In this document: piece by piece, positions 21,251 through 34,072 of the stretch
Numbering within the stretch: position 1 is the stretch's first letter
Layout: each line of letters begins with the position of its first letter
Origin: Reticulitermes speratus
Taxonomy: Eukaryota; Arthropoda; Insecta; Blattodea; Rhinotermitidae
Direction of reading: 5' to 3'
Length of the DNA stretch: 64,000 nt
Assembly (NCBI GenBank): GCA_021186555.1
Contig: JAJKFL010000011.1
Location: 10,998,001 to 11,062,000 of the forward strand
Translations under genes and position numbers: made by a program
Notes under the pieces: model-generated
What the model saw: only the letters and a program-made list of their open reading frames with translations
Told to the model about the DNA's origin: nothing
Database searches by the model: none

Positions 21251-21287
21251 TGTTGTTCTTGGTCCCTAGACGAAAATTACGAAATTT

Positions 21288-22294
21288 TTTTAGTCTTCAG
21301 ACGGTCTATAAATGGCTGTGTGTTATATACACTACGAAAGGTGGTGTTAGTCTTCAGACGGTTAAAATTGCTGTGTGTTATATACACTGCGAAAGGTGGT
21401 GTTAGTCTTCAGACGGTTTATAAATGCTGTGTGTTATATACACTCGAAAGGTGATGTTAGTCTTCAGACGGTTTATAAATTGCTGTGTGTTATATACACT
21501 GCGAAAGGTGGTGTTAGTCTTCAGACGGTTATAAATTGCTGTGTGTTATATACACTGCGAAAGGTGGTGTTAGTCTTCAGACGGTCTATAAATTGCTGTG
21601 TGTTATATACACTGCGAAAGGTGGTGTTAGTCTTCAGACGGTCTATAAATTGCTGTGTGTTATATACACTGCGAAAGGTGGTGTTAGTCTTCAGACGCTT
21701 TATAAATTGCTGTGTGTTATATACACTGCGAAGGTGGTGTTAGTCTTCAGACGGTTTATAAATTGCTGTGTGTTATATACACTGCGAAAGGTGGTGTTAG
21801 TCTTCAGACGGTCTATAAATTGCTGTGTGTTATATACACTGCGAAAGGTGGTGTTAGTCTTCAGACGGTTATAAATTGCTGTGTGTTATATACACTGCGA
21901 AAGGTGGTGTTAGTCTTCAGACGGTTTATAAATTGCTGTGTGTTATATACACTGCGAAAGGTGGTGTTAGTCTTCAGACGGTTTATAAATTGCTGTGTGT
22001 TATATACACTGCGAAAGGTGGTGTTAGTCTTCAGACGGTTTATAAATTGCTGTGTGTTATATACACTGCGAAAGGTGGTGTTAGTCTTCAGACGGTTTAT
22101 AAATTGCTGTGTGTTATATACACTGCGAAAGGTGGTGTTAGTCTTCAGACGGTTTATAAATTGCTGTGTGTTATATACACTGCGAAAGGTGGTGTTTGTC
22201 TTCAGACGGTCTTATAAATTGCTGTGTGTTATATACACTGCGAAAGGTGGTGTTAGTCTTCAGACGGTTTATAAATTGCTGTGTGTTATATACA
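21288..22294 (+). repeat. 57-bp minisatellite, about 18 copies
   Basis: The unit contains GCGAAAGGTGGTGTTAGTCT, TCAGACGGTTTATAAATTGC and TGTGTGTTATATACACT. Most units are 57 bp, a few 55, 56 or 58, which switches the reading frame. Because 57 is divisible by three the array is open in two or more frames (peptide repeat GVSLQTVYKLLCVIYTAK). Unit identity is very high, indicating recent expansion. Nothing suggests it is translated. Confidence 0.97.
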
Positions 22295-22300
22295 CTGTAT

Positions 22301-23740
22301 ATGTTCATTTTTCTTTGTTTTTGAACTTATCAAAATGCACGTAGAAGACCACTCTCACGCAAGCATAGTTAAAAGCTTTCGGTTAATGTGATATAAAATT
22401 TCCGTTATCTCAATATGTTTATAAATTTTAATCCTATAGAGACTAAAACTAACCTACATTATACATGTATATTAAGTACATGTACATGTATGTTATGTAT
22501 ACATATTACATGTATATTATATATGTAAGGTTTCAAATTGTAATTCACAGAGAGCATATTTTGCCTCCTTTAGAAAGACAAATTAATAAATGCTGTATAG
22601 GGAAATAATTGATGTTTATTGCAAGGATCGTAAGGAACATAAAAATACAATCCGGGAGGAATTCAGACTTTTTATTGTCTAACCTGGCGGTAAATACAGT
22701 AGAGTAATAGGCTTTAAAAAGTTAGACAAATTTCAGCGAAGAAGGGCGCGGTGGGCCTTCCAATAAGGAACATCCACAGGTGTGTTACTCTAATATTTGT
22801 TGTTTAGACAGACATGTCTGGAACAACGACGAATAAAGAGCAGTCCAAATATTTCTCTACGTAATTACCAGACCAATTTAACTGAGATAATTGTCCCAGC
22901 GATAAACTTATTATAATCCTGCGGAGAAGAAATAAAGACACAAAGTTTGTCTTCTGTGATGCACTTCCCTTTTCATCACTTCGGAAGGGGATTCCCCCTT
23001 AGCGATCTTTAATGTCATACAAATGAAGTAATTCCTTCTCTGGAACTCTTTATTCACATCCATCTTCTTGCAGCTTAGTAATAACATAAGCTTAGAATTC
23101 GCGTTAATCGAATTCGCACTAGATTAAACACGATGAGAAATCCATAAACGATCCTATGTATCCAGAGCAATCTTTAGGGTAAGGATATTGCCAACAGAAA
23201 AATCTGTCGAAGTTTCAGATGCAGCGAATGCACGCTCTTAGGACTCAGCTAAGCGGACACCCATCCATCGTACTTCGCACTGTGCCGAGAGTGGAGGAAC
23301 TGAAGGAAATGTGTTAGAGGAGTGGAATGTACTTACACGGTTGATGTTCTGAGGCAACATGTGTGTAGCTTAACCTCTGGGAGTAGTAATTTCTGATGAG
23401 GGTTCACATGCAGCATTATCGTGGACAGTAATAACTCAGACTTAACTGCGAGCGTGTGCATAATTAATAATATTATGCTTGGTCTCATAGCAATAATACA
23501 AATGACTTTCGTTGGAATCAAGTGGAACATTCTCTGTATTACATATTTACACCGCATCGTTTAAGTTTAACACAACAATAACCACTTTATTGGAATATCG
23601 AAACAATTTTTTCTATTTTAAAAGTTGCAAGAGAGTTACCTTCTTGGCATAAACGTCTTTTATTGCATGCAGACTGTGGCTACAAAACGGGTTTTAAGGA
23701 TACTCTTATTCAGTGAGTAAAACTAAGACAATTATAATTA
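22301..23740. other. no supported gene; TACATGTA-rich patch
   Basis: At 22455-22530 the sequence is an imperfect series of TACATGTA/TATATG words, locally self-complementary. The remainder shows nothing recognisable. Confidence 0.5.
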
Positions 23741-23744
23741 TACA

Positions 23745-24215
23745 CGTGGATTTGTATGGGTATGACGCTTGAATCCTTGATCCAAATTGCTGTTTGAAGA
23801 CAGGAGGCTGAGAAGAATACTGGTCTCTGAAAAATGGAAGTAATGGGAAGCCTGAAAAGTTCTATAATGAAGGACCGTCGGTAATTTTCACTCTTTATCG
23901 AAAAGCCTGTTACAAGGGTGATCACAGCAACAGGAATGAGATGGGCAGGACTTGTAGATATCACACTCTTGGAGATAAGAAATGCATGCAAGACTGTAGT
24001 CAGCGAAACTGCAGGACAATATCACTTCTGAAACCTAGGCATAGATGGGAGGATAATATTAAAATAAACCATAAGGTCAAACGTTGTGGACTGAATTTAA
24101 CTGCTTCAGGATAGGTCCAATAGTGGCACGTTTGGAGCATAGTGATGGAACTTCGGGTTCCATGAATAATGAAGATCTTCTTGACCAACTGAACGACTAT
24201 CATCTTCTCAAGAAA
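23745..24215 (+). mobile_element. LINE C-terminal remnant 3
   Basis: Through many stops the plus strand gives LYGYDA, RLRRILV, NGSNGKPEKFYNEG, KACYKGDHSNRNEM, RWAGLVD, PRHRWEDNIKI, ELRVP. The order is the same as in the remnants at 5.8 and 6.4 kb, but the first part is a distinct LINE subfamily. Heavily decayed. Confidence 0.65.
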
Positions 24216-24639
24216 TTAGATAGGCGTGTCAAGCATTTAAATAGGCAAACTCCTTGTAGAACGTGGGAAGTGTGGTTCATGTCACTATGACGTGCCGCGT
24301 GTGTGGGTTTGGAATAGAATGAATATCACGCGGATGTTAGGGTGCTTGGGAATTTGAATGAATATCCGCAGACAGCCAGCAAGGGCTTGTCCTTCAGTTT
24401 GAAGTTGGTTAGTTAGTTACTTCCTGTCGGTCCTTGCGGAGCATAGGGCCTCCTTTCAGAGGTCTCTTGGTCTGGAAGTGTGCATGCTGTAGTGGGTGAC
24501 CAGTCCACTGACTGCACAAGTTCTACTCATCCTGATATGACTGCCAGAGCCATCTAGCTCAGTTTGAGGTTGGTAGGGGCTAAGTGCTCCTCACTGCAAG
24601 AAAGCAAAATATTAAGAAATATTACATGGCACCTCGGGG

Positions 24640-24860
24640 TTGCAGGTACGGGCAAGGAGATGCCTAGAAGAAGGCAGATGGAAACTTCATAACGATGTTT
24701 TCCATTATGTGCGACTCATTCTGCATGAAACACTATTAGGATAACAAAGTCAAGAAGGATGAGATTGGTGGGCATGTAGCACGTACGAAAAAAATGAGAA
24801 AGTAATGCATTATTTTGGTAGGAATAATGAACGAAAGAAACCACCTTTGTTATATAAGTA
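24640..24860 (+). mobile_element. LINE remnant 4, left part, interrupted by a MITE
   Basis: KSRRMRLVGM, a stop and HVRKK at about 24748-24800 correspond to the KSRRMRWAGHVARMG region of the LINE C-terminus. The sequence runs to TA 24859-24860, where a DNA transposon begins, and resumes after 25235. Confidence 0.55.
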
Positions 24861-25233
24861 CAGGCAGGTCCCGTTTTACGACGGTCCATTTTACGACTTT
24901 TCACATTAACGACTGTTTCAAAATATTACCTTAAATATTAGTACATACTTGGAAAAATTTTAGGAATTTTGGAACCTATCTCATTCAATTACATTATATT
25001 TTGGTCTCGTTTTACGACTTTTCACTTTACGACCCTGTTTTGCTGAAACCTAACCCTGTCGTAAAACGGGTCCTATTTTGGTCTCGTTTTACGACTTTTC
25101 ATTTTACGACCCTGTTTTGCTGGAACCTAACCCTGTCGTAAAACGGGTCCTATTTTGGTCTCGTTTTACCACTTTTCATTTTACGACCCTGTTTTGCTGG
25201 AACCTAACCCTGTCGTAAAACGGGTCCTACCTG
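24861..25233. mobile_element. pogo-like MITE (373 bp) with TA target duplication
   Basis: The left end CAGGCAGGTCCCGTTTTACG and the right end, inverted CAGGTAGGACCCGTTTTACG, are terminal inverted repeats. TA flanks both sides (24859-24860, 25234-25235). TTTTACGAC words recur subterminally. The right half is a threefold tandem repeat with a period of 77 bp (starts at 24997, 25074, 25151). No coding capacity. Confidence 0.9.
24997..25230. repeat. 77-bp tandem triplication inside the MITE
   Basis: TATTTTGGTCTCGTTTTAC starts three nearly identical units. Each ends in the terminal-repeat word GTCGTAAAACGGGTCC, so each copy carries an extra internal copy of the right terminus. Confidence 0.92.
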
Positions 25234-25235
25234 TA

Positions 25236-25560
25236 TTGTTAAAATGGATCATAAAGAAATAGGGTGATAATGTGTTGGCGGGTTTTATCCAACTGCGTAT
25301 GAGGACCTGTGTTTGAATATTTTCAGTACAACACTAAAAGTACTTTGGGTTGCACAAAACACGGAAGATTTACTGACTAGCTAACAAGCTCTACTTTCTG
25401 AAAAAAGGACTCTGCACAATGGAGTTATTTATTTCTTGGAAAGCGGCCACTTGGAAGGTTGCAAATGGGATGAGAAGATAATATTAAGATAAGTCTGTAA
25501 CATATATAGTAAGGTTGCTATGGTAATAGGTGAATGAACTTTACATGTAAGGGTGTCTCC
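25236..25560 (+). mobile_element. LINE remnant 4, right part and 3' end
   Basis: After the MITE come ATTTACTGACTAGC and GGACTCTGCACAATGGAGTT (the 3'-UTR word also at about 6.73 kb). A further scrap KRPLGRLQMG, stop, EDNIKISL, then a stop, follows near 25440-25500. All of it is decayed. Confidence 0.5.
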
Positions 25561-28500
25561 TGTTTGAGACGGACATGACTTTCTCAAAACGAGGCTGTAT
25601 AATATCACAAATTATGTCACATAGATTAAGAAATCTTCTTGGACTTAATTTTTTCACAAGTGCCAAGAAAGATCCCTTCCAATTGCAGTCACTTTATTGA
25701 ACTGAACTTAAAGAAGGACCAAAGAACTGAATATGAAGTCCCACAGTCGTAATTAATGCTTGTATAATGAACAATTAAAAGCCGAGTCATTTCACTCCTG
25801 TTTCTAAGGGATTAGCAAATTATCTTTTGTGTTCCAGAAACCTTAAAACTCTTACTTATTCCTTTTGACCATCAGAACCTTTCTTTTCAGAGAGTGGAAA
25901 ATTAAAGGTGATTTGAATGGGATGCCATACATAGACCACAAGCATTAAAATATCCAGCGCAATTTAGGTTGTTACATTGGAGATAATATTCTTTAAAGAC
26001 CAAGAACACAATTTCGTAAGTTCTTTGGGTACTGTAGGACATATAAACTACAATATTTATTTATTTTACATGTGAATCGTAATAATTCATCCATTGAAGT
26101 TGCCGATTACGGATAGGACGGCCAGGATTCAATTTCGAATATGAAGTGTTCTCTTCGCTACTACTCATGAGCACACTCAGATTTTCCTTCAATCTACAAA
26201 ACTTCGTTGCTGCTTGGATAAAGAGAAATATTTTTCCCAAGAAGAAGAAGAAGCGAAGCGTGAAGCTGGCCGCAATTTACATCTGGTACCAATGTTCAAA
26301 GAAGCAGATATTTGCACTTTATTTGTATGTCTCCATGTCGTTGCATGTACGTGAAGTTCATTCTTGTATTTCATATGTCACTGCATTTTCATAGGTATTA
26401 TCAATGTACACGTTTAAGCAACCATATAATGACTGACCAACTCAACAATCAATTAGCTGACGATCTAAGTATAGGCATTTGAAAGACTGTACTAGCGCCC
26501 CTATTTATAGACCCTTGGCCCCGCCTGCATTTGACTTAGCGAGCCCCATCTCAGGGCAGAGTATTTTGGCGGTGGTTAATTTATCTCTATCATCTAATTA
26601 ATATATTGATGTATAATGAAGAGACAAACATGTTAGGCTCATGTTATGTTATATTTGGTTTCCTTACCTTTATTTTTCAAATATATTGACCTTTGAAGAC
26701 TAAATTTAATCTAAATTTTACATACATTTTTTACTTCACAACTCCGAAGTACCACAGTGCGTGTCGATTATGAATACCAAACTATTAATCCTGCGCAGGA
26801 AAATAATAGCTGATTATTGTTACAATCATGCGAAACGGAATAAAACGTGTGGGCAAAACGCAGAGTTTCAGAATTGTAAAAACGGTGGCATGTACATAGT
26901 ATTTACTATTGGAGTTTAAACGTTTAACATTGTGCTGCAATTTTACTTTGCGAAACTTGCAAATTAAAAAAAAAAGATTTGCTCCAATAGCACTGTGTAT
27001 TGAATCAGTAAGTCGCTCAGACAAATACAACTACTTCACGTTTCCTAAATACCGCCCGTAATTCAGACATGATGTTGGTGTTACCGCATTCGGAGGGTTG
27101 GCTAAAGGCATTAACAAGGGTTCTAGGAACCAGTCAGTTTCTGCTAAAGGCGATGAAACTGACAACTGAATTCCGATATCTGCAAACGCTTCGCGAAAGC
27201 TCGGCTCCCTAAACGCCTGACAACTACGGCGGGAGGGGGGTGGGACAGAGAAACATTTTGCTCATTTTAATGTCTTTGTGCAAATAGTAAATTTTTCCCC
27301 TGTACAAGCACCACCTTTTAAAATCTTACATGGAATGTGGAAGTGAAATTCAACCAACTTGTACTATCGGCATTAGATGATGCTAAGTGTAGTTCATAGA
27401 AAAGAGAACCTGAAATCTCACGTGCTTGTGATTTGATGCTACCCTGGAGACAGGTTAAATTACGTTCTTAAGAGTGCTCCTCAGTTCAATCAAACAGACG
27501 CTAGCATAATTAATTAAAATGTGACTGTACCGTGTTCTTTGTTACAATTTCCAATTTTAATTTACGCATGTATTGATTCTATTAGATTTGTTCAATAACC
27601 TGAAGATCATATATTTGTACGAAATAAAGTTGCATCTTGTCTTGTGCTATAATATCAGGTTTTTTTATTCTTTACTTGTAGTCCTGCATTTCTTAAGCTG
27701 AGTCGGAATTCAAAGTGCCTAGTTATGTTGAAATGCTTACGTCTGTTTTATGACTTTGGAATAAGGACACAAGATGTCTGGAATTTGTGCAGGATCTATG
27801 CTGTATCTATTGCCGTAATGCGAAAGAGGTCAGGCCAATAAAACACATGCTACTTGAAATTAGTTAGAGATATGTTACCTTATTTTTTCCTACCCTGGTA
27901 TATTATATGGATTGATTAAGGAAATAATTCAGATAAGTAATGGTAAATATTTGGGTCAGTACAATTAAATTAGCATAATCTATATTTAAAAGTCTTTTGA
28001 ATCTGGCATTGCAGACTATTTTGTGGAGCTGTATTTCAGTAAGTATATGAGTGAGAGGGAGACAGCGAATGTACGTAGAAATAAAATGTCAAACTGGAAC
28101 ACAAAACAATCCACGCAACAGGTCTGAAGCTTTTTGTGCATTAAAATAATTTATACTTCCGAAACAAGTATTGCAAAACAATCGAGTGGAAATGAATGTA
28201 GATTTGTAATAATTCTTACATTTATTTTTTCTTTTAAAAGAAACATTCACCGGAAGGCATAATGTAGTTCGAGTAAGTTTCACATATTTTGAAAATGCAT
28301 TATTTTCTATTCTGCACGCCTCACTGCCTTGATATTTATTTATTGTGGATAAACAGAACAATACTGCATACACATTTTTTAGGAGAAAGTAAACACTATA
28401 AATATAGCAGCGTAGAAAGCAATAACTTACGTTTCTTATACTGCTTTAAATGTTCACGATTCAAAAAAATAACGTAAATAAATGTTCTGTCTTAATGAGA

Positions 28501-29560
28501 TAAACATTTTATTCATACTAAACATTTTACGTAAGAAGAAATGTTATTAAGAATGTTTATTAAATTTTGCTTTGGTTGTCTCCTAGAGAAGCCATTAAAC
28601 ACTTGTGCAAAGTTCACACTGATTATTACGTATGTCAGGGTGCAGTTGGATAATGATAGTGCAAAAAGTGCTCAGATGTTGGTGTTTAATAGCATTCATA
28701 CTGAAAGTTTCAAAAACTTTTAGTGTCAGTCCATAATAAAGAATTTGAATTTTGTTAGGCGAGATTCGAAAATAATTAATGGAAATAGAGGGAAAGTGTC
28801 GAAAAAAAAAGAAAGCTTATTTATTTTAGGCTTTTGATATAGGCCTATTTTCTTTTGACGTAGGAACAGAGGATAAAATTTGTCTATTACTTTCCTCCGT
28901 TTTAGACTTCAATCGCATAACCACATTGCAATCGACTCTGAATCGTAAATATATCTTAAGCGGTAAAGGTTTTGCTTGAACTGTGGTGGTGCTCGTTTCA
29001 ATTCCTCGGGGTTTTCGACGCTTTCCTTAGTTCCGCCAAAGACATTCCGGAATACTAATTCAAATCAGCCAATCCTGCTTCCTTCCGAGCCCTTTCTATT
29101 TATTATTCACTAACAATACCATCATTCTTCGCTATATAATACAGACACTGACAGTGTTGTTAAAAGTACAGCGATTGAAGTAAAAGAAGAGACTTGCACG
29201 ATAATGCACTGCGAGCATCACGCTACATGCATACAGGTGCTTCTGATTTAGTGTGATGGAGAGTTTAGCGTGTCCCACGTCGAAATGGCTAAAATTTAAC
29301 ACCTTTGTTGTGTGTCCTTTATTTCAATGTAAATTTTAGGAGGACTTCATGAAAATTCCTTATTCACTTCCACCTTTACTTAAACCTGTGAGAGATTTTA
29401 ACATTTGATATGTCTTTCTTGAAATGTACAAAATTCTTACAAGAATCGGCATCTTGTTCTTATATTAACACGCACACACATAGCTGCTCCTTCACTTGAT
29501 ATGCTATATCCTAAAATAATCTATCAATAAATTTCGATGATACATTGTATTCAGTGCCGA
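25561..29560. other. 4 kb with no supported feature
   Basis: AT-rich DNA with frequent stops in all frames and no repeat that I can relate to others in the window. A short G-rich run lies at 27230-27241 and an A-rich run at 26966-26975. The open frames of 60-95 codons here have no motif, no splice pairing and no family resemblance. Confidence 0.5.
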
Positions 29561-30767
29561 TCCAGGTGGCGCCTTATCTAAAACTCAGGAAGTGCCTAAC
29601 GATCGTAACACTAAGATCGCTGTTTCGAAACCCGCTCGGGACACAGATCACTTCTGGGGTTTTCAGTGATAGATGAAGAATACTGAATTTGTCGCGAAAT
29701 TTAATCTAATAGATTAAATTAATTCTCTGCATCACAAAACAAGACGTCGAAAGGGGACAGAAAAGGGCTCAACTGAGGGACAGCCAACCACCAAAACTTT
29801 GCGTCATTTTACTGTACAGAGCACAGAACAACTGGCATGGTCCAGCGAAGTTTCTTGCGTAAGAACATTTTACACAATGTAACTAAACGAACCTAGTGGT
29901 AAAAAAAAATGAGATGTAATTTTTTCAATAAGGGAAATTTTCTCAAAATAATATTGTGCGGTGTCAACCTCTTGTACTTGATCACTGGGCACAGAGGTTT
30001 TCATTAAACTTTGAGGGAGGGACCGGCGGTCATTACAAGTCTGGTACTGGAGAATGCAGTAGAAGCAGCGTGCACACTTTGTTTGACAAACGGTAAATTA
30101 ACTCCACCCATTCAGAACATAAGTACATGCACGCGTTGCTGGAGAAGAACAGAATGTGTGTATGGTGAAAACACATATTAGGAAATTAATTTGCATGAAT
30201 TGTATCATGCAGAAAGGGCAGTGGGTAAAACAGAATATGCTAGTGAACTTCCATTTCAGTGGTTTGCAAAATGTACGGTCAGGAGCCAGTTGATTGCGTG
30301 AGAGCAAATCTCACACCAAAAAGAATTACAGATTAAGCGTACATTTTAGAACCGCTGTGGGACAGGGCGTGTAAAGAAATTAGAGTTTCAAATTTCATTA
30401 GCTCGAAATTTGTAATTTCACGATGGTTGGAAATAATTCATCAGCGTTTGCAAAATTCACCATCCCAACACATCCCTAAGCATATAAGAGGTATAAAGTG
30501 AAATTTTAAATTTATCGGATATTAAAATTTGTGTACAAATATTTTCACTGCTCTACTTTCAAAGTACAAATTATTAATAACATCAAAAGTCTACCAACAC
30601 GACTTTATCACATTTATTCAATGAACATATGCTGCCCGCTTTAATCCCCACATACACCATATTTTCCACAGGGCATCATTTTCAGAACCACACATTTTTA
30701 CTTTTCTCACATTATGAGGGTTTAGTTCTTCTGGGATATGACGCTGAGTCAATGGGCAGTCGGATCC

Positions 30768-30866
30768 CGAAATTTCGGGGCAACATAGTGTCCTCATCTT
30801 CAAAGGGAGTATTCAGTATTTGAAGATGAGGACATTTCTTTGCATTGAAACGTCGGGGTCTTATTA
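30768..30866. repeat. inverted pair with decayed hammerhead-like words
   Basis: On the minus strand TTTGAAGATGAGGACACTAT is followed by GCCCCGAAATTTCGGG. On the plus strand TTTGAAGATGAGGACATTTC is followed by GCATTGAAACGTCGGGG. The two halves are inverted copies around about 30810. The core C of CTGAAGA is T in both, so neither could be an active hammerhead. Confidence 0.5.
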
Positions 30867-31010
30867 CCCACTGAAGCAGCTTCATATGCAAGATGAACCG
30901 ATTTCTAAGTACACGTCCGGAAACCTCATTTCCCACATTAAGTTTCAGCATTCATATGGTTTGTTTGCTTTTACAATTACACACAAACTCTAAGTCAAAA
31001 TTTATAAAAC

Positions 31011-31079
31011 ATACAGGAACAAAGTTTTAAAATTTTAAAAATCTGAGCATTAAGATTTTAAAACTTTGTTTGAATGTAT
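31011..31079. repeat. short AT-rich hairpin
   Basis: ACAAAGTTTTAAAA at 31019-31032 is perfectly inverted at 31056-31069. Weaker complementarity (ATACAG.. / ..ATGTAT) continues outward. It is possibly a tiny MITE; the AT composition makes chance harder to exclude. Confidence 0.5.
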
Positions 31080-33240
31080 AACCATGCCATAAAACAGTTA
31101 TTTGTTGTCCACAATCGTGAGGTGTGCAAATATAGCATTGCAAGGTAGACTGACGATGGACTTTTGTGGAAGCGAAATGATTACATAATGTAAAGATAGA
31201 TATCATATTTTAGTTGAAGGTGTGTTATAAGTGCTTCTTGGTGGACTTCCAGTTTCATTGTTACTAATAGCTAAATAGTAAGAAAGGACTAAAAGCGTAT
31301 AATTGTTATATGCACAAAACACAGATTATGCCTACATTTCTGAATGATCCTTTCTTTCCTCTTTCATGGTGTATAAGACTCTTGAGTTTTTCAAATCCTG
31401 AAACAATTAAAATACAATTTTCGGCACGTCCGAAAAATTAAAACATTTGTAGGATAAGTTGAATGAAATGAGTTATTACTTGTAAATAATGTGCGGAAGT
31501 TATCTTATTGCTTACTCCTGTGACTATATATCAAAGTGAATCTGTACCCTGTTAAATTCTCAGTATTCATATTTTCAGCATCACTGATATCCGAAGATAT
31601 TAATGGAATGGAATTATAGGTTTGATATATTAAATGCTCGTATGAAAGTCTTGCTGAAGGAGTTTGAGTTAAAATATTGGAATTGCTGGGCCAATTTTTC
31701 ATGACTTATGCTGCTAAAAAAAATCACATGGTTTACTCGGATATAAGCTTAATGCTCTTGGATTGTCCTGAAGATGCTACATATACACCAACTTACATTG
31801 AATTATATAGCCTACCAGAAGACTCTAGTCTTTATGTACATATTTGTGGGAATCTCAGACATCGCTTACCTTGTTTGCACTTTCCGTTTAATGATGATTT
31901 TGTAACAAGCAATTCCTTCTCTCTTTCAATAGGTTACCAGATTTTCTTAAAGGTTTCCTATACTTGAAAGTTTATGCTGGAACGATATTTCTTGAAACTT
32001 CAAAAGGCTAAAATTTGTTTATTTCTTGAAACTTCCAAAGGCTAAATTTTTTTCTTTGGACTGGGTTATTTGTGATTTTGCGGTGGATTAAGTGATCGGT
32101 TTTCAGTACAAAGTAATTTTGTAGGACGTTACAAATTTTCTAAATTACCAACAGCTACACTAGAAGAATTATATTTTAAGTTTATTTTCAGTTTATTCAA
32201 AGACGCTCTCAGTAACGTCGAAGGTAGATGATTGATAGATTGAACTGTGATGTGGAAGAAAGTAGTGTGACATTTTAAAGGTATTATCTTGGCTTTTGCC
32301 TAGTGGAGTTGAGAGAAACCACAAAAAATCCTCAGCCGGGATTTATGGTATCCTCGCTGGATTTTTTTTAATTTTTAATATCTTTGCCTTACTTCACACC
32401 ATACAGTGAACATTACTTTGACATGAAAGTTGACACAAAACACTGATCTTACACAAAGTTCCTGCTGCTAACTGCCCATACCTACACAGATTACCAGATC
32501 CTGAGCCACACAGACCGCACAACTAGGTCACAACGTCACCATCACTGCCTAGAAGACATCCAGATAATTTCCAAACTATTGTATCTGTTTTCTCCCCGAT
32601 AAGACTTCCAACGAGTCCGACTCACAAAATCAATATATTCAATTACCGATAAGGTCCTGTTATGACTTACTACGTAGAATGCCATACATGGCAGAAAAGG
32701 CAAAACTGCCTGATGCTTCGGCCGAGGCCAAAACTTGAAACTAGCGCAAAGAAGCCAGACACTGCTTATATGTCAAGGGTCCAGGCACATATTTCCTTTC
32801 ACCGCATTCCGTGAGAAGATGTACAAGGGTGTCCTGCGAAGCATATTGTGTACCTTTGTCGGTGTCAGACTTATTCTGTACATTTGGACACTAGTAGGTA
32901 TAATATCATGGATCAATCATGGATTAATCGATATCCGTCAGTCAAGATGCTGTGATGAAATTTGCGTTTTGCTGCACCAGATGGTGCATATATGTTAATG
33001 AAGATGATGTTATGACATTATGTAGCCATTCCGCATACTGATGGCAGTTTAGTGACATTGAAAAGCGTAATACCTTTTTGGCAGGAATGACTGTCACTTG
33101 CTGTGTCTCCAACAGTAATGTATGCTGTATATTCCACTATAAAGTTGTGACCTCCTGTAGCAAACATATTTCAATTGCCTGCTTTTAAACAAACCCACAA
33201 ACATTGTTCCCCAAGTTGCCGACGTGCACCCATTTGTGTT
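31080..33240. other. no supported feature
   Basis: Two open frames of 87-96 codons (31677-31967 and 32735-32998) lack recognisable domains and splice context. No other structure is supported. Confidence 0.5.
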
Positions 33241-33790
33241 GAGCGACACGATTTTATAAAGGAGCGTCAGCGGCAGAAAAAAGGAGGCCCAACATAGGCC
33301 TACTGTAACGCCTCACACACGTTGATCATGCTTCTGTAGCTGGTGCGCTGCTGTTTGACTTCAACCCTGAGACTTTTATCTGTTCTGGCTGGCGGCCGTA
33401 CAAATGAAGTAGTTTCGGCGGTGGGTATAGGAACAAAATGGCAGTTCGTTGCTGAGGGGGGCACCGGAACATTAAGGCCTTCGTTGTTTGTTCCTCTGCC
33501 TCCGTCTCTGTCTGAGAAATACTACTATTTTCCTTGCACGGTTCCACAGCTATCAAGGGCGGAGCACCCATCGGGCAGGGGCCACCCATAATCTCTTTCT
33601 CCGGCAAAGGTCTTGTTTCGATGTCTATGGCGGGTCCATCCTGATCTATCGCCTTTTTTCGACTTAGCATAATCAGCCTCAGACCGCCTGCCGCCACCAC
33701 TGAAACGTTCAGATTGTTTCTTCATTTTGTCCGCCGTGGGGGAAGAATATAAGCTCCACAAATTCCCCAAACTGACTGTGTTTTTTTCTT
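33241..33790. other. locally GC-rich stretch, unassigned
   Basis: Composition is clearly richer in G+C than the neighbours, and both strands stay open for 80-160 codons. The minus-strand frame runs on into the adjacent SINE, which argues against a real protein. No domain is recognised. It could be part of an unnamed transposon or an untranslated region. Confidence 0.35.
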
Positions 33791-33794
33791 CAAT

Positions 33795-34045
33795 GGCTCG
33801 ACAGCCCCTAGTGGGCCACGGCCTCCTCATTATGGAGGCTTCACGATCACACAATTGAGACACACCACACTCGGTAGAACTCCTCTGGACGAGGGACCAG
33901 CTCGTCGCAGAGACCTCTGCCTGACAACACACAACACTCACAACAGACAGACATCCATGGCCCCGGTGGGATTCGAACCCACGATCCCAGTAAGCGAGCG
34001 GCCGTAGACCCACGCCTTAGACCGCACGGCCACTGGGATCGGCCC
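33795..34045 (-). mobile_element. SINE family A, minus-strand copy
   Basis: On the minus strand GGCCGTGCGGTCTAAGGCGT and GTGGGTTCGAATCCCACC form the tRNA head. TTGTGAGTGTTGTGTG, GTCCAGAGGAGTTCTACCG and GAGGAGGCCGTGGCCCACTA form the body. It is head-to-head with the family-B SINE at 34073. Confidence 0.9.
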
Positions 34046-34072
34046 ATTTAGTATATAGGCCTATTAAATTAA

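Noticed and set aside
21375..22344. Open frames of 112-210 codons across the 57-bp array
   Set aside because: The same repeat is read in different frames and units of 55-58 bp switch the frame; there is no sign of a protein.
27593..27640. CCTGAAGATC...GAAATAAAG as a hammerhead-like motif
   Set aside because: No stem II and no stem I pairing; probably chance.
33525..34047. 162-codon and 66-codon minus-strand frames
   Set aside because: They begin in the SINE family A head and cross into unrelated GC-rich DNA.
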